A stretch of 64,000 nt of DNA from Cristatella mucedo (Eukaryota > Bryozoa > Phylactolaemata > Cristatellidae), in contig WPIO01000003.1 in assembly GCA_009760855.2 (NCBI GenBank), forward strand, positions 10,805,001 to 10,869,000, read 5' to 3'. Position 1 is the first letter of the stretch. Each line of letters starts with the position of its first letter. The translations under genes and the position numbers were made by a program. Shown here one piece after another: positions 1 through 26,710 of the stretch. The notes beneath the pieces are model-generated. The model did no database searches and had not been told where the DNA came from. It saw nothing but the letters and a program-made list of their open reading frames with translations.

Positions 1-104
1 AATGTCTGCAGCACACAGAGCATTGCAGCAATTCTACAAATTCCGTGCATGCACAAGAGGGGCATGGCCAGGATTTCATAAATACAAACCAAACCTGGAT
101 CTTA

Positions 105-395
105 ACTGGTCAGCCAGTCCTAGGGCATCACGAGGTGGTGCTGGCATATTAAACCCTTCAGCAGTAGCAGGGTCAGGGGGTGGGGGCATTTGCCGCCTCT
201 ACAGCAGGGCAGCGATCTCGGCCACCCCTATTCTTATGCCCCCTCGACAGTTGCCAACGATGAAACTATGTCTTAATTCCATTCGATAAGCAACAGCCGA
301 GTTTGTGTCGAATAAACACTATGATTTTGAGCTATAATTTTTTATTATTTGTGGGTTGCCTACACGAACAACTTGCCGGTGTAGCAACTGTAGTG
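105..395 (+). repeat. Short copy of GC-rich dispersed repeat 'X'
   Basis: The left part (about 115-250) resembles 31690-31825: a G-rich run, then a 'catttgc' block and 'cacccctatt'. The right part (about 255-395) resembles 33075-33230 and 44890-45020, sharing the 'gagtttgtgtcgaata' motif followed by a gctataattttt block. This looks like a copy of the 31.7-33.2 kb element with its middle missing. Its class is not certain; a decayed LTR retroelement is my best guess. Confidence 0.5.
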
Positions 396-1058
396 TGTGC
401 CTAAATAATAATTTTACAGGTGAAAATCACGACTATGCCACTGCCTTTCAGGGTGCATGCTAGGAGGACTGCAACCTAATTCACTATCCTTGTGATATAG
501 AGTATGCACACGCATTCGGTTATTTTTTACATTAACTGGGCAACAACACAATTTTTCTACATTTTTATATGGATCGAAACTGTCACAGGGAATTACGAAT
601 AGAAAAAAGGCAAGAGAAATAATGCATGTCCAGATCTAACTAGAGCAGTTCCAAATTGATAACAGAAGGTAAAGTGATACAGAAAATTGACTCGAATTAC
701 CCTCGAGATTGAGTATGCCAGTGAGCTAAAATACCCGCAATAAGTTCCACGTGGAAGTTTGTTTCACACCAAATGGCACCAGGCCTCTGTGCCATGCTGT
801 GTGTGTGTGTGCGTTTGCGGGTGCACCCACATAGCGTGAGTGCATATATGTGAGGATGTGTGTGTGTGTGAGGGTGATTGCACGTGCGTGCACGTGCGTT
901 TGCACCATGTGGTTGTGTGTATGTGTGTGTGCATAAATGTGTGTTTGTGTAAACGTGTGTTCATGCCGTAAATTGTGTGTTGTTATGTGTGCGTGACTTC
1001 CTCGACTAGTGCACTACAGCGGCGATATTCTCCACTCTTGCTTGTGATGTGCGGGATG
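396..1058. other. Downstream flank of ADPRH, no gene seen
   Basis: There is no recognisable coding exon. Positions about 798-965 are an imperfect TG-rich tract that creates spurious His/Thr-rich frames on the minus strand. No canonical AATAAA for ADPRH was found close to its stop codon. Confidence 0.5.
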
Positions 1059-6706
<5,648 letters not shown>

Positions 6707-7083
6707 TTTCTGCAGTTTCGCAAAGCACCTATTAAAATTGTTTCGTCTTGCTTATGTTAATCAGAGAGGGGCTTGGATTACATGCATTTAGCACACCTAG
6801 ATTATTCGCAGGTAGCAACTTTCTTTGCTTGCAGCTGAAGATCCTAAGGATCTGGGAATACGGGAATAGGTCGGATTCGACTAAATGTTTGTACAGCTGT
6901 CGATAGGGCTTGAGCATCTCGTGCGATAAATAATTGAGAAGGCACTTTCACATACAAAAACAGTTACTTAACATTTGCTAGCACCAACTGTCAAACTCAG
7001 CTTGTGTGAATTTAGTTGTTGAAAAGCATCTACGAGATAACCTCGAGAATTAAAAGATGCACTTACTTTGGCTTTGCAAATAC

Positions 7084-7335
7084 TTAATGGCCACCCTGGT
7101 TCGGCCGAGGGATAAGATGATTGCCTTTGACGACCAAGGTCGTGGGCTCAAGGATTGCAGCACGTCAAAAAATCTTAGCTGATTTAATAGACTCATTTGT
7201 ATAGTGGGCAGAAGAGCCTTATCGGCTATCACCACCGCTTGCAGTCGGCAATAAGGAATCACCCAGCTGCAGGATTCGAACCCACGGCCTCGGTCGTGAA
7301 GAGCAAGCACCTTACCACGGCCAAGTGCCTGAGTA
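7084..7335 (-). mobile_element. tRNA-derived SINE with a second, inverted head
   Basis: On the minus strand, 7335-7161 gives a tRNA-like head (A box near 'tggccgtggtaagg', B box 'gggttcgaatcc') and then the body shared by the other SINEs ('gcaagcggtggtgatagcc', 'ttaaatcagct'). On the plus strand 7090-7160 is another head-like segment ('ggccgagggataag', 'gtcgtgggctcaagg'). The two heads face outward around one body. Just right of it, 7325-7385 resembles the LINE tail. Confidence 0.75.
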
Positions 7336-7775
7336 GAGATTATTAAGTCCTCTTAGGGCGCTGTACATATGCATTATATATTTGCTCGACTGGCTGAGAC
7401 AGTCCAGTTTACCGAGCAGACTAAACCGTCAAATGGCAAGCAAGCAATAAGCCACAGTGCCTACAGACAGTGACAAGCAATTGAATAAGGTACCTGACAC
7501 TTCGGGTCAGTCTTGTTGACAGTCTCCTAAACCGAAGTAGCTGGAAAAGCTAAAGGCATACAACTTTCTGCCAAGCCCATCGGTAATGACAAGGAGGACC
7601 TCGAAAATTACCCTTCCCTTTTAACACAAGGCCACAGTGCAAGGAATTGCATGGCATTGGTGAAGCAATTATTTGAGATGCCACAGGTAAAAAATATTGT
7701 GCTGCCTGGGGGTTTGTCTTTCCATGTGCGTTTTCCTATCACTGTATCAGCAACGATCCTTCGGCAATAGAGCCT

Positions 7776-7920
7776 CAGTGCTCTGAAAAGCCGATTACAA
7801 AGAACAGTGCTATGAAAAGCCGATTATGAAGAACAGTGGTCTGAAAAGCCGATTACGAAGAACAGTGCTATCAAAAGCCGACTACTAAGTACATTGCTAC
7901 GAAAACCAGATTACGAAGAA
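7776..7920 (+). repeat. 29-bp tandem array, five copies
   Basis: Five consecutive 29-bp units with a consensus near 'cagtgctatgaaaagccgat' plus nine more bases. Units start at 7776, 7805, 7834, 7863 and 7892 and differ by a few substitutions each. It is non-coding. Confidence 0.9.
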
Positions 7921-8547
7921 CGATCGGCTAATACGACTCATCTTAAGTAGAATCGATGTTCAATAGCAATCGTGGCAGTTTGGAGACTAGATGTGCAGGC
8001 ACTGCCACACGAGCAGATGCCGTCACCGAAAGGTCGAATGATACAGATTATCACTGGAAATAACCACTGACAGCACAGTCAGGTTAATAATATTTCGCGT
8101 AAGCCGGAAGATCGACCTCGTTGGTTCTGTTCGATAAAGCTAGTACGTCCTTACTGTGCGACTATGGGTGCATTCTCCTCATCTAACTGTCCGGAGACGT
8201 AGCAGCAGTTCTTTCTTCCCGGACACTCATGCATGCTCAAGGTCCTGTCATCCGGCGGAGCTCGACAAGGTTTAATGTAAGTCAAATAGGAAACATGTCT
8301 GCGGGGCAGATTATAGGACATTTGGCACGAGATGCAGCAGGTCGACTAAATACGAATGGAGCACTCATGGTCTCCAAGTGCTTACGTAAGTAAGGCCCAC
8401 ATTGATTTGCGGGCACACGGTTGATGTGCTCGCTCTGGTCGAGTCGGTAGCCCCAAGGTAGAAGAAAAAAGAGTAGCCTCCGGATAGGCCGACGGACGGG
8501 CAGCAAGTCTCGAGCGAGCGATGCCGAGTGTCGCATGACCGAAACCA

Positions 8548-8705
8548 TACAATATTATCTGATTTAACAGCCTCATTTATATAGCGTAACAAGAGCATTA
8601 GCGGCTAGCATTACCGCTGGCAGAAAATTAAAAAAAAATACAATTCATTTGTACAGCGCCCGAAGGTAACATAAATCTCCACCCACGCAATTCACATTTG
8701 CCGCA
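8548..8705 (-). mobile_element. SINE tail and LINE-like 3' tail fragments
   Basis: 8548-8630 matches the 3' half of the local tRNA-derived SINE on the minus strand. 8638-8705 on the minus strand resembles the family A LINE end ('caaatgtgaa', then a gagattt block and 'gggcgctgtacaaatgaatt'). No tRNA head is present. Confidence 0.55.
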
Positions 8706-9488
8706 GGGCTAGGACTGTACTTAAGTCGATCCCAGCTAGCCGAGGCAGGCAGAGCCTGAGGTGTTCGGTGAGGACGTCGAGCCAGAATTTGACATTTGGG
8801 TAAAAAATGGCTCGACGCCAGCCTGCCCAGCGTCGGCGAGTCCGCACCAATACTTGGAGAGCTCCTGTACACCAACGTAACCCCCAGGATTCGGGACCTG
8901 CTGTGGCACTTCCGAACGAAGCAATAGCAATAAAATTGGGTAGCCTGCTAATTAAAAATTGTTTACAGCGTAGGGTCTTAAAACCTGCAAGAGAAACTGG
9001 GAGGTCAAAGAGGAAATAGAAATGGGCGATGCATAAAAAGAACACGAACTAAATATTACGATAACCATCAAGCATTAAAAACGAAAGCGTGTACTACGGT
9101 CCGCGGAGCGCCCCAGCTGTGGTATGTGATCAAAACTACACCAGCAAAAACGAGCACTATCAACGTGACACGTTAGCTTCTGGGCTGCCGCGTACACCAG
9201 CGCAATTGCGACGTCGCTTAAGCGGGTGGCCTACCGCAGCCTGCCGGCCAGGCAGACGGACGACTAGAGACGGATGGCACGAAACTACAGCTTTTTCGGA
9301 GAATCAAATGAGCTACCTGCGCATCCCTACAGGAGCGCACCGAGATGAAATCGTCACGCCAGGTCGACCCGAATGTTCCCTGGCGGAACCGAGCGGGCGA
9401 AGGTACTGCGCAGAACTTCGAATCTCCCGCACAGGCGAAGCGACCTTCGCGACGCCATTAGCAACCGTCGGCCGGCGGACTATTCGAA

Positions 9489-18078
<8,590 letters not shown>

Positions 18079-18265
18079 GGTCTTGCCATTCTCTCGGCCC
18101 TTCAGCTGCCACGATGGCAGAGCATAGGTTGCTGTGATCACAACTGCACAGCAGTACTATCCACCAAGTTATGAGTGCTGATTGCAATTGTCTTTCGTTC
18201 ATTATTCACACTACATCAGCTCTTGTACATTAGCTGCAAAGTTAAACTAAGCAATAGCTTGACTG

Positions 18266-18905
18266 AGGTAAATAATAACATTTGCTTGAGCCCTCAGAGA
18301 ACTGAATCTTTCTACGCACTTTAGATGTGCTATAAAAGAAGCTTGTCAATATGGTTGGCGATAACATGTACCGTGTCAGCATGCATAAACACGAAAGACA
18401 ATTTACACGGACCCAGGTAATGCTGTTCGGAACAGGTGCATTTTAGCTGAGTTTTTAAATGACAAGTCAGTGGATGTTGTGACGTCAGTCGGGAGTGAGT
18501 TCCTGTCTTTGGGAGCATACCAAGTGAAGGCATGGTCTCTTAAGGATTTATGGTCGGTTCAATTCACAGCTAGCCGGTTTGTCAGATGAGTTGGTGTAAC
18601 TATACCTAGCCTGCTTGATAGGGAAGTATCTCTGATGAATTGGCTTGAGCAAAAAATGAAGGGATCTAAAAGTGAGTGACAAAATCTTAAAGTCGACGTG
18701 TTGCTTGATAGGCAGTCTGCAGGTCGTAGAGAAATGGTATAATGTAGCAACTGCGGCACTCATGACAGACAACCCTCGAGAGTTTCACTCTGCCGAGTTT
18801 TGTTTTGCACTAACTGTAAGCGCCTGATTGCATAGGCCAACCGCTAGTAGTGAGTTACAGTAGTTGGTCACAAATGCACGGACCACATTGGATATGATTT
18901 TCTTG
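18266..18905 (-). mobile_element. Decayed LINE family A copy
   Basis: The minus strand carries the family A tail ('gagggctcaagcaaat' side), the 3' UTR blocks and then degraded coding sequence in which LHWLP- and FRSLH-like stretches appear in several frames with stops. It lies in the spacer between the convergent CEP20 and LSM4 genes. Confidence 0.75.
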
Positions 18906-19928
18906 TCTACGCAGGCCTCTACATGCTGCAACACAACACCCACACCTCTTCCACAAGCTTCATACTCATTAGAGTATACTCATTTGAACTGCCCTTAAGT
19001 TACCCTCGGATTTTACCTTGCCTAGTGCTTATAGTAATCCTTATTATCTGTCTGCAAATATCAAGTATTTTGATAGCTAGCATGCATGCCAAAAAGAAAT
19101 GCTTGGTCGTCTAATCCTGTGGTCTCGTGATCTCGATGGCAGTAGCTAATGCTGCTTTCACTGCTCTCCTTTCTGGACCGGTTTGACATACTGTTTAACT
19201 ATATCTGAAATTATGAGCTGCACTGATAAGATCAATTACAAACTGCAATCTGCATGCTAAGTTCTGACGTGGGCCGAAATGTTTTCGAACACCTTAGTAG
19301 CACATCCTAGCCCACCGTGATGTGTGCCCAATCTACCTTGTCAACCAAAAAGCCCTTGGTTTATACACAAATCCTATGGATACTAGTCGGTGCTGTCAGT
19401 TAGCACCGCATGTTGGGAATCCCATTTCTCTCTGTGGGCACTTTACCAGATAATGACTGAGTCCTTTCATAGTAGACCTCGCCAGCTGCTCTTTGTACGA
19501 CCGACTCATCAGTTAGCATTTCAGCTTGCATTGCTCATGCCATATGTTTCACGTGATCGCCGGGCAAAATCTGTAATTTCATGCATTTGGTTTTTTAGCA
19601 CCACATGATGATCGTGATGTCGAAGATGAAGAAAGGCCATCACACGGACTTGGAATGCACTTTCATATGGCAAAAAGATGATTGGAAATTCCACAGATCA
19701 GCTACCTGAATGTGCATATTCTCCACATAGCCTTCCGTAGCAATCAATTGTATAGCCGTTTTATGAGTGCAAAGTATTTATTTTTACTGCTAAATATACA
19801 AGTATTTACACTGTACAATAATTACAGTCCTGACAAGCTAGGGCATCCCAGAAATTGGTCTTCCGTTCCAACAGCCCACGATGCGCCAGATTTTCAAAAG
19901 ACAATTCATATGCATAAATTTTGAGACT
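18906..19928. other. 3' spacer and LSM4 3' UTR
   Basis: This lies between the decayed LINE and the LSM4 stop. On the minus strand an AATAAA (plus-strand TTTATT at 19777-19782) lies about 150 nt past the LSM4 stop and is the likely polyadenylation signal. No other gene is seen. Confidence 0.5.
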
Positions 19929-22900
19929 TCAATCATCCCCTGCTCTTCCACCTCCGCCTCGGCGACCTCCTCCTCCACCGCCTCCACGACCCCCACGATT
20001 ACTCGGGCCACCTCTGTTGTAGCCTCCTCCACGACCACCGCCGAATCCGCCTACAACATATTTAAGAGATAATTGCAAGCTTAAGCACAGTTAATTCGGG
20101 AAGAATGAAGGACATCTACGACACCTACCTCTAGGAGGCCCACCGGCACCCCCGGGTCCGCCACCCCTGCCGCCTCCGGGTCCACCACCCCTTCCGCCTC
20201 CGCGAGGTCCGCCTCGAGAGAAGCCTCTTCCTCTTCCTTCCGGTCTCCGCTGCTTCTGCATTACTTCTTCTTTTACCATGTCGATGATTTCGTCAGGTAT
20301 TCGTAAGTACTTAATGGTACTGCCTCGTATATAGCACTCCGGCATTTTCCAAAACTTATCTCCATCCTACAGCATTAAAGGTCGCGATGAACAGAGCAGC
20401 TGCAGAGGATCAATATGCCTGTCCTACGTGAACAACTTGCACGAGACACACCGTACCCTGGATGTGCAAATAACTTCTCTGAGATTTATGTTCATCCAAT
20501 TGTCACAGCTTACGAGGTGGCCGTTGTACGTTTCGCCATTCTTCAACTCTATTAGCTGCAACCAAATTTTAAAAAAAATGCAACGTCTCGCAATGGCAGA
20601 GCAGCCAGGCTGCTGCTCACCGACTTGAGTATACAAAAAGGCACAGTAGGCAGTAAATATGGATATATTCTGATGATGATGGGTTAGAGCATTGCCAAAC
20701 AGTCTAGAATGAGAAAAACTGCTGTATTTAAGCTCGACCTAACAGTGCTACTTCCCTACATGGCAACATAAACAGGCTCCACCGATGAGTTCGTCATTTA
20801 GATCTATGGGTCACATTTCGGGGGCTAAGAATTACAGATAAGGGCAGGTCATTTCATGGCAGGAACATTATAAGTAAACCTGACTGCTCGAGGTAGCTTT
20901 GCTCTCGACTAGTGCTGAGCCCTTACCGTCAAGAGTCGACAACCGGAGTGACATACCTGAAAGTGGCAGTTTACGAGTAAGAGATACTGAATGCCGTATA
21001 CTAACTGAATACTCGTCAGTGTGTTTGCTTGTGTTCGCCAATTTATACGATCTCGGTCTGTAACACAACAGTCATTGAAATGGGACTAAAAAGTGGTTCC
21101 TACGACATGCTCAAAGCCTAACACCTTTCCGTGCAAAGTCTGTGGTGGCCAACACCACACAAAAATAACAGAATGTGACAGTCTAGCCAAGTGAGTCGAG
21201 GAAGTAAAGAAGCAGTAGTACCGGTTGGGTTGGAAAGGAAGTGCCCGAGTTGGCAGCACGACAAAGTATGTCACTACCGAACTAAAAAGGAGAAAAGTGG
21301 ATATAAAAATAATAATGTCCTGTATGACCTGAGAACTAAATCTATCCAGGCCCTTTACAACTTGCTGCAAGAAAGCAATAACATGAGTTAAGCAAGGTCG
21401 TGATGCTTAGATGAGCATGCAAAAATACAGGATTATGCTCAGACAATCATCAAAAGCACACAAGAAGACACTCGAGGCTGTTGGTTATTGGCATACAAAG
21501 GGTTAGTAACATGAGCTGAATCATGCACACAAGTAAGAATGCAAAACATTAAGGAAAAAGTCACTGGGGTGCAGGGAATTCTGAGCGGAACAGGTGGATC
21601 CTTTGCTGAGCCTTTTAAAATCTATATAGGTAGTGACAGAAACCAGACACGACTTCTACACTTCCGGTGCATATGAACTATAGGCCCAACCACCAAAAGG
21701 TTTCAATTATTGTGCAAGGTCTTGTAAGATGACTGGAAGTAAAGGAGCAAGTGGTAAGAGGCCACACGGGAGGAGCACGGAAGTCGGAAAGGTAGGTGCA
21801 AGTGAAGTGCTGCAAGCCAGTGAGGATCGTGGTCAATTCTATGCTCGAGTCAGTGAGCCTCGGACCGAAGTGGTGTGATCTGGCAGTTATGCCCCGTTGA
21901 CGATAGACCAGATAAGCTGCTGAGCTTTGCACCTTTTCGTCTGGGGCACAAGCCGAGAGTCCTGACTAAAGAGAATTGCAATAATCAAGATTAAATGAGA
22001 CAAACACGTGAACTAGTTTAGCTGTCCTCTAGTCTTTCAATACACATTTTTTGTTAGCCCTAAAGAGGTTGAAGATTGACCTTGCCCAAACCAGCCTATC
22101 CTACAAGACGGCAGGCCTTCCATCCACCAACACATTCCATGAAGTGGCTGCTACCAACCAAACCACAGATATGCATTCCAGAGATGTCTGCACCCATCGG
22201 GGGGGGGGGGCGAAGTTAAGCTGATTTAACAGTATTATTTATACTGCGGCATAAGAGCCTTCACGGCTATCACCACCGCTTGGACTGGTCAATAAAGGAT
22301 AGATCACTGCAGGACTCAAACCCATGATGGGTCGTGAAGAGCAAGCACCTTACCCATGGGCTAAGGCCCAAGGGCTGTCAACTGTATGATAGCTCTTGCC
22401 ACATCGGCCCATGGAACTGGCATTGGCTGAAATGAATTTAGTGAAGGACGGCGGATCCACGTGCAGCTGCAGATCAAAGAGAACTAGGTGCAGGTTGAGA
22501 AATACTACCAACTGACCGCCTCCAGATTAATGTTAACAATGAGATAGTTTCCACCTGTCTTTTATTGAATGGGATCCGGCATTCTTGCTTAATCATTTAT
22601 CCCCAGCTTCCGAGTGGTCTCTGCTGCTAACCTTCCTTAAGATCACAGCTCTGCTTTTCTAAAACCAGAGCTGGCCCCTCATACAATCCGTTAGGAGGCC
22701 TCCCTTAATTATTGCTTCTTTAGCTGCCTGCATGGTTAGATACGGTCTGCCGGCTTCGGCCAAGGTCACCGGGTGTCTGCCCAATGTGTCCAGTGTGCCA
22801 GCGCTTCAAGAAGTCGGTAATGTTAAAAGGTACTAACAGCCTCCACATTTGCTCTGCCAGCAGGTCTTTCTAGCCTTATTATCCTGCAGCATGCCAATGA

Positions 22901-25900
22901 GTCTGCACAGTTATATCTTCAGCCTAGCCACCGAAATCCGCAGCCACAACCTGGTCATTGGTACCGGTCATTCGTAGAATTCCCCTGCTGCCAAGTGGGC
23001 ATCAACGAATGTGCCTACATCCGGGTTAATCGGGCTCAGTGCTCAGAACTTCTCTTGAGCAATACGTTACCGACCAAAACACCACTTCTTAATAGCTAAT
23101 AAAAGAAAATGCATCCTTTTGTATTCAACAAAAAATTACAGTAGTTCCAACCCCTAACGACTGACATACATCTACCGTGCTCACAGGAGGCCAAGTGCTG
23201 CAAAACGTATGACCCTTAGTGTATATACCGAAAACAGGGGCAGTCCACTTGCGATAGGCTAGTCTAGCACGAAACCTCCACGGTTCCAAGTCGCACCTAT
23301 AGCTCTGGCAGTTCATATAAACTGTATCACAACAGCAATGCCAAAAACCGTTTGCATAATTTGACAGGAAAGAAGGAGTCTAATCAGCAAATTCAACACA
23401 AGCAGATTCGATGAGAAAGGATCTCACCAGACTCAGGAGGGGAAAATGTGCCCAAAGAGCCACTGCCATGTCAACCTGAGGTGCAGAGCCAGTTTTTCAG
23501 TGATGAAAGAACAGGTGATAATGCCATGGCAAAGGCGATAGATGATTTGAAACCAAGTCAAGGGGTAGGCATTTCTTGACACCGGGCCAAGTCTGCTCAA
23601 TAGCCAGATTGTCCTACACATTCAGCCTTTAGTCCTAACACCGCTCAATGCAACCAATACCATTGGCTGGATGAGAGACCGAAGGCAAATAATTTTTTTA
23701 GGGTAGACCCATGTGCAACACTATCTTACTCGAGTATTGATATCCCAAATACACTCAAGCCAAAGTACAACGAAAAATGATTGTGCCTGTACGTGTCAGG
23801 CATGTAAAAGAAGGTTAGCTGATTCAACAGCTTTCTTTATATAGCAGCAGAAAAGCATTAACGGCTAACACTACTGCTTGCAGTTGGCAATAAAAGATTG
23901 CACACTGCAGGAATCAAAAACACGACAGAGGTCGTGAGGAGCGTGGTTCTTAATGACCTGAGGCTAAGACCAAGAGGCAAAAAATAACTGATCAAATAGC
24001 CTCGCTTACATTGCAGCAGAACAGCCTTGGCAGCTATCACTCTGCTTGCAATAGTCAAAGATGGATTTCTGCTTCAGGACTCAAACCCACGACTTGGGTC
24101 GTGGAGAGCTATCACTTTACCCTAGGGCTACGACTCAGGGCATAACGTACCACTATCATTGACAGTCAGCCAACAGCTGAGGCAGGTTTTTAACTAATGC
24201 ACAGTGATGGCTGGCTGTATCAAGGTGAGCCAGCCTGCTGTGCCTTAACGGAGTGGGGTCAGTGATCGCTTGCATACCTAGATACTAGTGTAGACCTGCC
24301 AGCATAAATGTGACCTTTAAGATTAAGCCAATAGTCTGCATTCACCTACGCGATCGAAGTTACTGTTAGCCAGGAGAAAGGAGCTTTAATGAAAGTGGCC
24401 GTCAGTAAATATATAAGTCAGATGACAGATGCTGTTAGTCAGGAATCATACTGCTACTGCTCAAGTTTCTGGCATGCATGAGCTATTGCAGTTTTAAGTC
24501 GATCGGTTGTACTTCAGTATGCTTGCTTGATGTGTCTTACTATGAAGATCACGTGGTGATGGGCCGTGCACCATGGTATCTAAGCATGCATGAGCTATTG
24601 CAGTTTTAAGTCGATCGGTTGTACTTCAGTATGCTTGCTTGATGTGTCTTACTATGAAGATCACGTGGTAATGGGCCGTGCACCATGGTATCTAAGCGAA
24701 ATATCACTGCACTAGATTGGCTTAATAAAGCCCATAGACGCAATGGAAAAAGTGTATCCACTGCTCTGCCTGCTGTTGGTGGAGGTTACAGAGAAGCACT
24801 GAGAGTCAATGGTAAGACTCGAAGCTCGTTGGGAATCAAGAGTCTTTAAATGCAAGTTAAGGAATTCGTAAACGTGCAATAGCAGGCAAAGGGGGTCAGG
24901 AAGCCACCCCAAGAGAAAGAAAACTGCTCAAAGATGCAGCTCGAAGGACATGCACATAAAAACTAATACGTCGGTCAAGCTACTGAGTGCAGCTCTGGCC
25001 AACCAAGCCTCAGCACGGCTGCTTCCCTGGCCAACCAAGGAATGCCAGCGCCTACAGTCGAATAAGCTTCACCTCTCCCTTGCAGTACCACGCAAATCAA
25101 ATTACGTACACTTTCATTTTACTTAAATGTTAGCTTTCATTCAAGAGGAAGCACCTGCCAGCAAAACAACTCTTTGGGATGGGACCTACTAGCAGGTGCT
25201 CGCAGACCTCATATTGGGTTGCAAACCAAGACGAGCAGAGAGGTTACCGATCAATACTTTCATCTGACGTTTTACAAGTATGTCTAACAATACACTTTGC
25301 TATGCCACAAGCTATGCACCACGTTGCCACCACGGGAATGTGCCGCACATTGATCTTGTCAGATGTATCATTAGGAAGGCTAAAGAAGTAGGCAGGGCGA
25401 CCAAGCTCGCTGACAAACCCCTCCGGGTCGGTCAAAGGGGGCCCGAGACACACTGGCCTCCCTTTCCCTCCCCCCGCGGCACTACCATTTTCAAAAGCCA
25501 AGCAACTTTCCAAAGCGAGACCATTCGAAGTTTCCGCTAAAATTATGATCATTCTGTCGAAGTTCTTCTGGAATTCAACAGAGTAAACCCCGGTGACTGA
25601 GCGAGCTCAACTAAGACATGATAACCATCAGCACACTACAGCTAGCGGTGCAGAGTTAAGATTTTCGGGCAGATATTGCCTTGAAGAGGCACTCTTAGAA
25701 ATCCACAGGGTGGTCGGTGCAGTAGATAACTGACAAAACTCAACCCGCCACAACATCGACTACATAACATCCGCGATGCGAGTAGGAATCGCAATGCACG
25801 ACATCTCCCCTTTAAAACCGACTCTCTGCCACTGAGAGCTACCACCTTCCAGATGAATAATGCTCTTAAAATCAATACCACAACCGCAAAGTATTCATAC

Positions 25901-26074
25901 ATGAAACGACAAGCGGTATACAAATGAATTATATTATATAGTACCATAGGATGATTGACCGCAGTTCTCAACAATGACAGCGGCAACTACAACGAAAGAA
26001 AGCATATTATTATATTATCGCGATTTTTTTCGCTGCTTAGAGCACAGCGGACTAGTGAATGACTCGCTCACCAT
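19929..26074 (-). CDS. LSM4: U6 snRNA-associated Sm-like protein LSm4
   Basis: LSm4 is a subunit of the Lsm2-8 ring on U6 snRNA and the cytoplasmic Lsm1-7 ring that promotes mRNA decapping. Coding exons on the minus strand: 26074-26072 (ATG only), 25986-25945, 20555-20457, 20366-20129, 20050-19929. Phases join to 167 aa plus TGA (human 139). Residues 2-15 read [14 protein letters not shown]. The Sm1 region is [20 protein letters not shown] (16-35), continuing [13 protein letters not shown]. Sm2 lies around [20 protein letters not shown] (56-75). The fold is nearly invariant. The tail from about 95 is rich in RGG/GGRGG, with [11 protein letters not shown] near the end, and is longer than in human. 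Such tails are arginine-methylated and support P-body assembly in known relatives. Intron 2 is 5.4 kb and full of SINEs. The gene converges on CEP20. Confidence 0.96.
21600..22080 (-). mobile_element. Decayed LINE fragment
   Basis: The minus strand contains a VQNSAARLVCRERR-like run (here [18 protein letters not shown]) and further degraded family-A-like coding sequence. There are many substitutions and stops, so it is an old copy. It lies in LSM4 intron 2. Confidence 0.6.
22215..22375 (-). mobile_element. tRNA-derived SINE
   Basis: On the minus strand it has an A-box-like 'ttagcccatgggtaagg', a B-box-like 'gggtttgagtcctgcag', the shared body 'aagcggtggtgatagcc' and the end 'ttaaatcagctt'. 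A poly-G run (about 22200-22210) borders it. It lies in LSM4 intron 2. Confidence 0.82.
23814..23962 (-). mobile_element. tRNA-derived SINE, diverged
   Basis: The same body and tail as the other SINEs ('ttgaatcagct' end, 'gcaagcagtagtg' body), with a mutated B box. It is directly followed by another copy at 23975, in LSM4 intron 2. Confidence 0.72.
23975..24140 (-). mobile_element. tRNA-derived SINE, diverged
   Basis: On the minus strand it has a B-box-like 'gtgggtttgagtcctg' and the shared body and tail in weaker form. Same orientation as its neighbour at 23814-23962. Confidence 0.72.
24472..24695 (+). repeat. 112-bp tandem duplication
   Basis: Two adjacent 112-bp copies (24472-24583, 24584-24695) beginning 'gcatgcatgagctattgcag'. 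By eye they differ at one base (ggtgat versus ggtaat), so the duplication is recent. It lies in LSM4 intron 2. Confidence 0.95.
24696..25944. other. LSM4 intron 2, proximal part
   Basis: No exon, SINE or LINE could be recognised with confidence. Short ORFs lack family resemblance. Confidence 0.45.
26066..26074 (-). promoter_or_regulatory. LSM4: LSM4 start codon plus immediate splice donor
   Basis: The minus strand reads ATG followed at once by GTGAGC. The next exon starts with the leucine codon of the conserved MLPLSLL N-terminus after a 'ttcgttgtag' acceptor, so the initiator methionine is spliced onto the protein. Confidence 0.85.
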
Positions 26075-26379
26075 GTTACGTCCCGCAATCGGCGCATTGG
26101 TTTACAAAATGGCGTTTAAGTACTGACAGAAATTGATCCGCTGTTCTGCATGCTATCGGTGAAGGTTACCCAGCCGTACGTAGTTCCTGCTGCAGGACTT
26201 ACACTTTCATTTTACCGAGATTAAGAAATGCATGCCGCAGATTTAAATTTGAAAGGCTTTTACTGCCACAGCCGCTTGTTTGAGATTGTATTTGAGCAAG
26301 AGTCAAGTTGTCAGGAAGGCTCTCAGCTTGCGCAGACGGTAACCCACGAAATGTAAAGGTCGGCTGCATTTTCAGCCTA

Positions 26380-26510
26380 ATTTGCACAGCAGCATAAGAG
26401 CCTTAAGTGTTATTACCTCGTATGCATCAACGAATAACTGATTGCCTGAAATATGGCACGAGCCCATAACCTGGGTTACGATGCATGAGCACCGTAGCCC
26501 GTGCTAATGT
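26380..26510 (-). mobile_element. Degenerate SINE-like remnant
   Basis: A 'cagcagcataagagcctta' block (a body motif also in the SINE at 22215) and a 'cataacctgggttacg..gagcacc' block resemble a decayed tRNA-derived SINE. It lies upstream of LSM4. Confidence 0.4.
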
Positions 26511-26710
26511 AACCAAGACTATAACGTGTTGTGGCCGACAGGCTAAACTCGTATATCAAATATTCGCATCTAGCCAGTAAGTTGCAGCCAAGTAATTGAG
26601 CTAAAAAAAAGTTTTAAAGAGTCAGTATTGCTTTGGTTATATAACAACTTTCTCAGGAATGCAGACTTTAAGTCTCTCTACTTGCTATGCTAGATCTTTA
26701 GGCAGCGTTT

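Larger units (their letters stand above)
6707..9488. other. Divergent ADPRH-CEP20 spacer
   Basis: This 2.8 kb separates the start codons of two divergent genes and should hold both promoters, though no TATA box stood out. It contains a SINE pair at 7084-7335, a 29-bp tandem array at 7776-7920 and SINE/LINE tails at 8548-8705. About 9090-9488 is richer in CpG and precedes the CEP20 ATG. Short ORFs here look random. Confidence 0.55.

Noticed and set aside
7776-7920. CRISPR-like array of 29-bp repeats
   Set aside because: Units are directly contiguous with no spacers, and the genome is eukaryotic.
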